From the NCBI GenBank assembly GCA_964631965.1, contig CAZWAR010000002.1:1-64000 (forward strand): DNA of 64,000 nucleotides. The letters are read 5' to 3'. Positions 58,224 to 64,000 of the stretch are shown piece after piece. Every line of letters starts with the position of its first letter. Within the stretch, counting starts at the first letter, position 1. A program made the translations under genes and the position numbers. The notes beneath the pieces were generated by a model, which had not been told where the DNA came from, did not search any database, and saw nothing but the letters and a program-made list of their open reading frames with translations. Origin of the DNA: CAIQPS01 sp964631965 (GTDB lineage Bacteria > Actinomycetota > Thermoleophilia > RBG-16-64-13).

Positions 58224-58366
58224 ACATGGTACCCTGCGTTTTGAAGGAGATTCCGGTTCTTGCGCGTAATGTCGGATGAACACACTGTCGAGTGTAGATA
58301 GAGGGCTTTTCACCAAGACTCAAGTTGGAGTCCTGTGATTTGGCTGATCTTGGAGGTTCGAGGACT
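58224..58366. other. ftsQ-ftsZ intergenic region, possible ftsZ regulation
   Basis: 143 nt, the longest gap in the dcw cluster. It contains a short inverted repeat ACACT-GTCG-AGTGT at 58282-58295 followed by TAGATA, and an SD (TTGGAGG) before the ftsZ ATG. A separate ftsZ promoter is likely here, but no consensus pair is evident. Confidence 0.4.
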
Positions 58367-59530
58367 ATGACTGACATGGGATCCAGCTACCTGGCGGTCA
58401 TCAAAGTGGTCGGCGTCGGCGGGGGCGGCACGAACGCCGTCAATCGCATGGTCGATGCCGGTCTCAAGGGGGTCGAGTTCATCGCGGTCAACACCGACGC
58501 CCAAGCCCTGCTCATGTGCGACGCCGACGTGAAGCTGCACATCGGGGGCAAGATCACCCGCGGGCTCGGGGCGGGAGCGAACCCGGAGGTCGGCAAGGCT
58601 GCCGCAGAGGAGAGCCGAGACGAGATCAGGGAGATTCTCAAGGGCGCCGACATGGTGTTTGTGACCGCGGGCAAAGGGGGCGGCACCGGCACCGGTGGGG
58701 CTCCTGTCATAGCCGAGGTCGCCCGCGAACTGGGGGCGCTGACGGTGGGAGTGGTGACCAAGCCCTTCAGTTTCGAAGGCCGCAAGCGCGCGAGCCAGGC
58801 TGAAGCCGGCATTGAACAGTTGGCCAGGAAGGTCGACACTCTCATCATCATCCCCAACGACCGTCTGCTGCAGGTGGTCGAGAAGCGCACGTCGATCATC
58901 GAGGCGTTCAAGGTCGCCGATGACGTGCTCCGCCAGGGGGTGCAGGGCATCACCGACCTCATCACCGTCCCTGGGCTCATCAACCTCGACTTCGCCGACG
59001 TGCGCACCATCATGAAGAGTGCCGGCTCCGCCCTTATGGGCATCGGCGCGGCGAGCGGCGAGAATCGTGGTGTGGAGGCGGCTCGTATGGCCATTTCTTC
59101 TCCGCTGCTGGAATCGTCGATCGAAGGGGCGACGGGTATCCTCCTCAACATCAGCGGCGGCCCGGACATGGGTCTGTTCGAGGTCAACGAGGCTGCGGAG
59201 ATCATTTCCAACGCGGCCGACTCCGAGGCCAACGTCATATTCGGCGCCGTCATCGACGAATCTCTGGGCGAGCAGATGAGGGTCACGGTAATCGCCACGG
59301 GGTTCGATCGCCAGCGTAGGGCCGACGCGGAAGCCGACAGGTCGGTGGAGCGCTCCGAGATGGACCGGATCTCGGGGGAGAGGCCATTCGTGCATCATGC
59401 CCCGGCCGAGCGCCCGGCGGCCGGGCGCGAGTCCGGAACTACGCCGGAGATCGTCCCGCAGAAGAGCAACACCTTCGACATGGACGACGACGTTCTCGAG
59501 ATCCCTCGCTTCCTGCGCGACAAGGACTGA
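58367..59530 (+). CDS. ftsZ: Cell division protein FtsZ (tubulin-like GTPase)
   Basis: 387 residues from ATG 58367 with SD TTGGAGG. VGGGGTNAVNRM at the N terminus, tubulin signature GGGTGTGGAPV at ~105, the T7 loop region DLITVPGLINLDFADVR, a variable linker from ~320, and the C-terminal peptide DDVLEIPRFLRDKD for partner binding. It polymerises into the Z ring. No ftsA is adjacent; SepF, encoded 1.5 kb downstream, is the likely membrane tether. Confidence 0.97.
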   Translation: MTDMGSSYLAVIKVVGVGGGGTNAVNRMVDAGLKGVEFIAVNTDAQALLMCDADVKLHIGGKITRGLGAGANPEVGKAAAEESRDEIREILKGADMVFVTAGKGGGTGTGGAPVIAEVARELGALTVGVVTKPFSFEGRKRASQAEAGIEQLARKVDTLIIIPNDRLLQVVEKRTSIIEAFKVADDVLRQGVQGITDLITVPGLINLDFADVRTIMKSAGSALMGIGAASGENRGVEAARMAISSPLLESSIEGATGILLNISGGPDMGLFEVNEAAEIISNAADSEANVIFGAVIDESLGEQMRVTVIATGFDRQRRADAEADRSVERSEMDRISGERPFVHHAPAERPAAGRESGTTPEIVPQKSNTFDMDDDVLEIPRFLRDKD

Positions 59531-59563
59531 CGGTCGCGCGGTGCACGAGGAGAGCGCGGCCCG

Positions 59564-60388
59564 ATGATGGCGGCGCTGGAAGAGAGGATCCACCCTGAGG
59601 CACGGCCCCGGTTCGCAGTCCGGATGGTCGGGGAGACCCCTGTGTTCGAACCCCTGCTTCCCCGTCCCTTCCGCGCGTACTTCACCACCCGTCTCGGTGG
59701 GGGAAGTACGGGCCGGTTCGCTACCATGAACCTCGATCACCGGTCTGCAGACGAAGACCCTTCGGTCGCGGCGAACCGGGAGCGGATCGCCGGGGACACA
59801 GCCCGGCGGCTGGTCAGTCCTCGCCAGGTGCACGGCCTGAGGGTGGTAGGCGGAGCGGAGTATGCAGAGGCCACGGAAGTGGAAGGGGTGGAGCCGGAGC
59901 CCTGCGATGGGTTGACACTCCATCCGCTCATCGACAGCGAGCTTGCCGCCGTGCTCCTGTTCGCCGACTGCCTACCCGTAGTGCTGTGCGGCGAGGTGGA
60001 CATGGCCGTGGCCCACGGAGGGTGGCGGGGAATTCTTGGCGGCATCGTACAGCAGGCCGGGACGGCAATGATCGGGCCTCCGGGGGCGGCGATCATCGGA
60101 CCGAGTATCGGTCCTTGCTGCTTCACGGTCGGTGAGGATGTGGCCGCTGCGTTCGAGGAGCGCTTCGGATCGACCGTGGTGCTGGAGCCTCGAGAACCCG
60201 AGGGGGCTCCGAGGGTGGATCTGTGGGAGGCCGCTGCTCTCGCACTGGTCGAGACAGGAGTGCCCCGCGCGGCCGTCGTCAACCCTCGCCTGTGCACTGT
60301 GTGTCATAGCGACCTGTTTTACTCTTACCGGCTGGAGGGGCCGGTCACGGGGCGCCACGGATGCGTGGCCTGGGCGGGGGCGGCATGA
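59564..60388 (+). CDS. pgeF: PgeF/YfiH family protein (peptidoglycan editing, laccase-like fold)
   Basis: 274 residues. Motifs of the family: FADCLPVVL (metal-binding Cys), VAHGGWRG (His), GPSIGPCCFTVG and CTVCHSDLFYSYRLEG. Related proteins remove mis-incorporated residues from the UDP-MurNAc first position or act on purine nucleosides; which applies here cannot be told. It regularly sits between ftsZ and yggS in Gram-positive dcw clusters. It overlaps yggS by 4 nt. Confidence 0.85.
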   Translation: MMAALEERIHPEARPRFAVRMVGETPVFEPLLPRPFRAYFTTRLGGGSTGRFATMNLDHRSADEDPSVAANRERIAGDTARRLVSPRQVHGLRVVGGAEYAEATEVEGVEPEPCDGLTLHPLIDSELAAVLLFADCLPVVLCGEVDMAVAHGGWRGILGGIVQQAGTAMIGPPGAAIIGPSIGPCCFTVGEDVAAAFEERFGSTVVLEPREPEGAPRVDLWEAAALALVETGVPRAAVVNPRLCTVCHSDLFYSYRLEGPVTGRHGCVAWAGAA

Positions 60389-61071
60389 TACCCGGTGCCG
60401 ACGTAGTGCGGGCCAATCTGGCCATGGTAGAGGAGCGCATCGGGGCGGCCTGTTCGCGGGTGCGGCGCGGGGCGCCTCCGCGGGTGCTCATGGCCTCGAA
60501 ATACGTGCCTCTTGAAGACATGGGGATCCTCGTCGAGGCAGGAATCCGGCTCGTGGGGGAGAACAGGGCAGAGGGATTGGAGGGGAAGTGGGCTCGATGG
60601 AACGAGCGTCTCGAGTTCCACTTCATCGGGCATCTGCAGAGCCGGAAGGCAAAGCAGGTCGTTCCCTACGTCACTTTGATCCACTCGGTCGAGTCCCTCT
60701 CGCTGGTGGAGGAGTTGGATAGAAGAACGGAGGCAGAGGTGCAGGTGCTCCTGGAGGTTAACGTGAGCGGGGAAGAGAGCAAATATGGTATTCTCCCGGC
60801 GGCCGCGGAGACCTTTCTGGAGCGGGCGTCGGCCCATCGGCGGGTCCAGTTCACCGGGTTGATGACGATGGCTCCGTTGACCTCGGACCCGCAGTCCACC
60901 CGCCCCTACTTCAGAGAGTTACGCGAGCTCCGTGACCGTTTGGCTGTCGCCTTTACCGGCCGCTACGAGCTCACCGAGCTGTCGATGGGGATGAGCAACG
61001 ATTACGAAGTGGCTGTAGAGGAAGGTGCGACCATCGTGAGGATCGGAAGCGCGCTTCTCTCCGACGCATAA
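60385..61071 (+). CDS. YggS/PLPBP family pyridoxal-phosphate homeostasis protein
   Basis: 228 residues from ATG 60385 (overlap ATGA with pgeF). The PLP lysine is in VLMASKYVP. GENRAEGLEGKW, FHFIGHLQSRKAKQV, LEVNVSGEESKYGI, TGLMTMAP and LSMGMSNDYEVAVEEGATIVRIGS complete the signature. These proteins bind PLP without known catalysis and buffer vitamin B6 and amino-acid pools. The position before sepF is the usual one. Confidence 0.93.
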   Translation: MIPGADVVRANLAMVEERIGAACSRVRRGAPPRVLMASKYVPLEDMGILVEAGIRLVGENRAEGLEGKWARWNERLEFHFIGHLQSRKAKQVVPYVTLIHSVESLSLVEELDRRTEAEVQVLLEVNVSGEESKYGILPAAAETFLERASAHRRVQFTGLMTMAPLTSDPQSTRPYFRELRELRDRLAVAFTGRYELTELSMGMSNDYEVAVEEGATIVRIGSALLSDA

Positions 61072-61081
61072 GGAGGACGGG

Positions 61082-61648
61082 ATGGCCGGGTTGTGGCACA
61101 AGACGCTTGTGTATTTCGGGCTCGCCGACGAGGATGACGAGTACTACTACGACGACGAGCCGCCGATGCAACCGCATCAGACGGACTTGGAGTCCACATA
61201 CAGGCAGCGGGCCAACGTTCGGCGGATTGAGACGACTCCCAGACGCCGGGGGGGGTCGGAGTTCGACGATATCTTCTCCGAGGGTGACTACCGGGGGTCG
61301 TCGCGGTCTGGTTCGCTGTCCTCCACCCGCACGCCGCCTGTCCGCGCGGTGCCGAACGCCTCCGAACAGCCGGTGCGTGTACACCTGGTGGTGCCGAAGA
61401 ACTTCAACGATGCGCAGATCATCGCCGACAAATTCAAGGGGGACGTCCCGGTAATCCTCAATCTGCAGCAGAGCGAGACGGAGCTCTCCAAACGGCTGAT
61501 CGACTTTGCCAGTGGGCTCACCTACGCGCTGGACGGCGGGATGCAGCGAGTGGCCGACAAGGTGTTCCTGCTCACGCCGAAGAACGTCGAGGTCTCGGCC
61601 GAGGAGCGGCAGCGACTCCTCGAAAAGGGCTTCTTCAACCAGTACTAG
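61082..61648 (+). CDS. sepF: Cell division protein SepF
   Basis: 188 residues. It begins MAGLWHKTLVYFGLADEDDE, an amphipathic membrane-targeting helix followed by acidic residues. A disordered linker leads to the globular DUF552 core: VHLVVPKNFNDAQIIADKF, PVILNLQQSETELSKRLIDF, ASGLTYALDGGMQRVADKVFLLTP. It tethers FtsZ to the membrane in bacteria without FtsA, which fits this cluster. Confidence 0.94.
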   Translation: MAGLWHKTLVYFGLADEDDEYYYDDEPPMQPHQTDLESTYRQRANVRRIETTPRRRGGSEFDDIFSEGDYRGSSRSGSLSSTRTPPVRAVPNASEQPVRVHLVVPKNFNDAQIIADKFKGDVPVILNLQQSETELSKRLIDFASGLTYALDGGMQRVADKVFLLTPKNVEVSAEERQRLLEKGFFNQY

Positions 61649-61677
61649 GGCCCGGAGGACCCGGCGCGGCGAGGACC

Positions 61678-62361
61678 ATGATCGTAGGCGTCATCGAGAC
61701 CGGGGAGGCCCGGGGAAGCATCGCCGGCGCGTGGTCGCAGATCTCCGGCGCCCCCGAACTGCTCGTGGCGCCCCCGGCGCAGCCCGGCGACCTAGCGTCG
61801 GCGGACATTCTAATCTCCACGACCCACACGTCGCTGGCCGCTTTGCGGAGCACCGTCGGCACCGGTCCGACCCTCTTCCGGGCGGTCGTAACTTCGGGCG
61901 CCTTCCCTGGCGAAGGAATGGCCGTGGTGGCCTCGGAACCGGGGACGTCCGAGGAGGCCGTCAGTCGGGCGAGGGAGGCGCTCGCTTGGATTGGACCGGT
62001 GGAAGTCGTCGGCGAAGAGGCCTTGGACGCTTTCATCGCCCTCGCTGCCGGCGCGGCCGGTTTGCTGTGCGAGGCGCTCCAGGGACTGGAGGACGGGGCA
62101 GTTGCGGACGGCCTCCCGCAGGACATCGCCCGGCGGTTCGTTCATCGCACTACTCTGGCGACGGCGCTGCTTCTCTCCAAGGATTCCGGCTCGCCCGCCG
62201 ATCTGAAGGACAGGGTGGCATCGCCGGGCGGGACCACCATCGCCGCTCTCGCCGCTCTCGAGGACGCGGGGGTGAGGGGGGCCTTTATCCGCGCCGTTCA
62301 GAGGACGGCCGCAGAGGTGCGTGCACAGAGGGTAGGGGAACGCTTCGGCGAAGATGAGTAG
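61678..62361 (+). CDS. Degenerate pyrroline-5-carboxylate reductase (ProC)-like protein
   Basis: 227 residues, about 40 short of ProC. The C-terminal half follows ProC closely in order: GEGMAVVASEP, EALDAFIALAAGAAGLLCEAL, DLKDRVASPGGTTIAALAALE and AFIRAVQRTA. Key elements are changed. The N-terminal dinucleotide loop G-x-G-x-M-G reads GVIETGEARG. The R-x-M-P-N-T-P loop is FRAVVTSGA. The S-G-S-G-P-A substrate loop is AAGAAG. It therefore may not reduce pyrroline-5-carboxylate. ProC genes do occur between sepF and divIVA in related bacteria, so this is likely a paralogue retained for another role. Confidence 0.65.
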   Translation: MIVGVIETGEARGSIAGAWSQISGAPELLVAPPAQPGDLASADILISTTHTSLAALRSTVGTGPTLFRAVVTSGAFPGEGMAVVASEPGTSEEAVSRAREALAWIGPVEVVGEEALDAFIALAAGAAGLLCEALQGLEDGAVADGLPQDIARRFVHRTTLATALLLSKDSGSPADLKDRVASPGGTTIAALAALEDAGVRGAFIRAVQRTAAEVRAQRVGERFGEDE

Positions 62362-62438
62362 TATGATCTGCAGAGTCCTCTAGAGGCAGGGATTCGGGCG
62401 GTCGAAACGCGGCAGCCCCTTCCCGAAGGGAGAGCTAA

Positions 62439-63488
62439 GTGAAAGTCACCCCTCTCGATATCCGGCGGAAAGAGTTCAAACGTTCGGTTCGCGGCTACGC
62501 GGACGAAGAGGTGGACCTGTTCCTCGATGAGGTCGCAGACGAATTCGAGCGGCTGCACAAGGAGAGTGCGGAACTTCTCGAGCGGCTGCGTCGGCAAGAG
62601 GAGCAACTTACCGGCCACCAGCAGTTGCGGGAAGCGCTCGAGAAGACGTTGGTCTCCGCTCAACTCCAGGCCGACCAGACGCGGGCGAATGCCCAGAAGG
62701 AGTCCGAAGCTCTCGTGCGGGACGCTGAGGCGAAAGCTCGGGCCGTCGTGGCCGAATCGTATACGGAAGTGCAGAGGGTCCAACAGGCTCTGGTTCAGCT
62801 CAAGCAATTGGAGGAGGACTTCCGCTCCAAGTTCCAGTCCCTGCTGGAGGGACATCTTCGTCTGCTCGCTGAAGCCTCCCTCACGTTGCCGCGTGAGGCG
62901 GTGGCTGTCGGCTCCCCGGTGACCGGGCAGGGCTCCGCCGCGTCGGCGGAGGGGACCCCCCAGCAGCCCGGCCCTACTCCCTTCGTGGTGCCCGCCGGGC
63001 TGCGGGACGTTCCCGAGTATCCACCGGTCCCGGTTCGGCAGGACACCGTGGACTCCCCGCAGGCTGCGCAGACTGCGGTCGCGGCGGGCCAACCTGTGGA
63101 TCCCGGGGCTTCGGCCTCGCCGGCGGAGCCCGCCTCCTCTGCTCCTCCCGCGACCGAACCCGTCCAGCCGGAGCCGGCAGTCGCGCGTGTCGCGCCGGCC
63201 GGCGTGGACCCTCCCGCGCTACTGTGGGCGGCGGGTTCAGAGGCCGACGCGAACGAAGACACCAGCACCGCCGAGCAGGGGGGAGTGGAGGCAGAGGCCG
63301 ACCCGACACACAGCGAGGACGAAACCCGGGTCATGACTCCCGAGCCTGCGGCGGTTGTGGGCGACGATTCGATGACACCGGCCGGTGAAGAGGATCCGCT
63401 GCGGAGCTTCTTCTTCGCCCCCAGCCAGGACGACGCCGGCGAGTCAGGCACGGGGGGGAAGAACAAACCGCGTGACTTCGAGTGGTGA
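62439..63488 (+). CDS. divIVA: DivIVA/Wag31-type cell pole protein
   Basis: 349 residues from GTG 62439. The N-terminal lipid-binding domain has VTPLDIRRKEFKRSVRGYADEEVDLFLDEV, with the conserved pattern LDIxxKxF. A long coiled coil runs to about 145 (ERLRRQEEQLTGHQQLREAL and onward). The last ~200 residues are Pro/Ala/Glu-rich and probably disordered. It marks negatively curved membrane at poles and septa and organises growth there. It is the last dcw-associated structural gene here. Confidence 0.92.
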   Translation: MKVTPLDIRRKEFKRSVRGYADEEVDLFLDEVADEFERLHKESAELLERLRRQEEQLTGHQQLREALEKTLVSAQLQADQTRANAQKESEALVRDAEAKARAVVAESYTEVQRVQQALVQLKQLEEDFRSKFQSLLEGHLRLLAEASLTLPREAVAVGSPVTGQGSAASAEGTPQQPGPTPFVVPAGLRDVPEYPPVPVRQDTVDSPQAAQTAVAAGQPVDPGASASPAEPASSAPPATEPVQPEPAVARVAPAGVDPPALLWAAGSEADANEDTSTAEQGGVEAEADPTHSEDETRVMTPEPAAVVGDDSMTPAGEEDPLRSFFFAPSQDDAGESGTGGKNKPRDFEW

Positions 63489-63825
63489 GCAAAGGCCTCT
63501 GAGCATCCCGAGCCTCGCCGTCCACGCCGGGGACGGCGTGCTGCTGGTGGGCGTGAGGGCGGTGCCCTCGGCATCGCGGACCGAGCTGAGAGGGCTCTAC
63601 GGAGACCGCCTGAAGGTTGCCGTCAACGCTCCGCCAGAAGCCGGGAAGGCCAATGCCCGTCTTGTCCAAGCGCTCTCGGAGTGGCTGGGGGTGCGGACGG
63701 AACAGATAGAGGTGCGATCTGGCCGCAGCGGGCGCGATAAGGTGGTAGCCTTCTCGGGCATAATGGAACAAGAGTTGCGCGACAAGCTGGAAAGACTGCT
63801 CCCCGATGGGGAGCGGCCCGGGTAG
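63472..63825 (+). CDS. YggU/DUF167 family protein
   Basis: 117 residues from GTG 63472, overlapping divIVA by 17 nt. The conserved core is VRAVPSASRTELRGLYGDRLKV, then NAPPEAGKANARLVQALSEWLGV and RSGRSGRDKVV, the DUF167 signature. Small alpha/beta protein of unknown function, typically found at the end of dcw-linked gene strings. The true start could be a few codons later. Confidence 0.85.
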   Translation: MTSSGEQRPLSIPSLAVHAGDGVLLVGVRAVPSASRTELRGLYGDRLKVAVNAPPEAGKANARLVQALSEWLGVRTEQIEVRSGRSGRDKVVAFSGIMEQELRDKLERLLPDGERPG

Positions 63826-63830
63826 GCCGA

Positions 63831-64000
63831 ATGGATCTGAAGGCACTCAAGACTGCCCTCGTCGCCGAACGCGAACGCCTTGCGCGGGAGATCGCCGGAA
63901 TCGATGCCGATCTCTCCGAATCGCTGGAGGACGCGTCCGGGGAGAGCCCCTACGATCAACACATGGCAGAGACCGCTGGAGTGACTTTGGACCGGGAAAT
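63831..64000 (+). CDS. TraR/DksA-type protein, N-terminal fragment (3' end outside window)
   Basis: At least 56 residues visible. MDLKALKTALVAERERLAREI is a coiled-coil start, followed by ESPYDQHMAETAGVTLDRE, the usual lead-in to the C4 zinc finger of DksA/TraR-like (YocK/YteA) proteins. The zinc finger itself is beyond the window edge, so the assignment rests on the N-terminal pattern and on its position after yggU. Confidence 0.6.
   Translation, partial: MDLKALKTALVAERERLAREIAGIDADLSESLEDASGESPYDQHMAETAGVTLDRE

Noticed and set aside
58226..58279. 17-codon frame after ftsQ
   Set aside because: Too short, no SD or conserved pattern; treated as part of the ftsZ leader.
58310..59923. 537-codon minus-strand frame opposite ftsZ and pgeF
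   Set aside because: Shadow of two well-conserved plus-strand genes; no family features.

Overview
The window reads as a continuous piece of chromosome from a high-G+C, rod-shaped bacterium, most likely an actinobacterium of a deep lineage (Coriobacteriia or Thermoleophilia type). Evidence for Actinobacteria: the division cluster runs ftsQ-ftsZ with no ftsA or ddl, and carries sepF and divIVA. GTG and TTG starts are frequent, and four genes have -10-like hexamers 7-8 nt before a start codon with no Shine-Dalgarno. Evidence for the deeper lineage: a complete mreBCD-mrdA-rodA set, the radical-SAM/rng/rplU/rpmA/obgE/proBA/nadD order, and a MurG acceptor-site motif that differs from the common one. 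MurE carries the DNPR signature expected for meso-diaminopimelate. The class assignment is inference. No mobile elements, CRISPR arrays or rRNA genes were seen.

Layout. 1-0.85 kb: 3' end of a RecB-type nuclease gene and tRNA-Pro(CGG). 1.0-2.9 kb (minus): ECF sigma factor and its membrane zinc-finger anti-sigma factor. 3.1-5.6 kb: DUF1844 protein, methylthioadenosine phosphorylase and a PfkB-family kinase. 5.7-7.4 kb (minus): sugar-nucleotide epimerase and an unrecognised low-complexity protein. 7.5-10.9 kb: five tRNAs (Pro, Gly, Arg, His, Leu), a D-2-hydroxyacid dehydrogenase and a C_GCAxxG_C_C family protein. 10.9-17.0 kb: proteostasis block (trigger factor, ClpP, ClpX, Lon). 17.0-22.8 kb: valS, folC, a tiny membrane protein, a zinc-ribbon membrane protein, ndk, maf.

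23.0-28.8 kb: the elongasome (MreB, MreC, MreD, PBP2, RodA), followed by a DUF697 membrane protein, a fused radical SAM/TIGR03936 protein and RNase E/G. 34.0-39.4 kb: rplU, rpmA, obgE, proB, proA, nadD. Then a degenerate LytR-CpsA-Psr-like membrane protein, cysE and a UvrD/PcrA helicase. 43.5-63.8 kb: a full dcw cluster (mraZ, rsmH, ftsL, ftsI-type PBP, murE, murF, mraY, murD, ftsW, murG, murC, murB, ftsQ, ftsZ, pgeF, yggS, sepF, a degenerate proC-like gene, divIVA, yggU) and the start of a DksA/TraR-type gene.

The two cell-wall blocks complement each other. The dcw block makes UDP-MurNAc-pentapeptide, lipid I and lipid II and builds the septum. The mre block drives lateral wall growth. Most dcw genes overlap by 1-20 nt, implying translational coupling.

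I found no obviously new defence or biosynthetic system. The most interesting signals are: six GTG boxes at an exact 10-nt period in front of mraZ, overlapping a probable leaderless start; an apparent ATA start for mreB downstream of a perfect TATAAT and a 7-bp dyad; two family members that kept synteny but lost catalytic motifs (ProC-like in the dcw cluster, LCP-like after nadD); a Lon protease with a roughly 70-residue insertion in its peptidase domain; and a recurrent TANNNT-7/8-nt-start pattern suggesting leaderless transcription.
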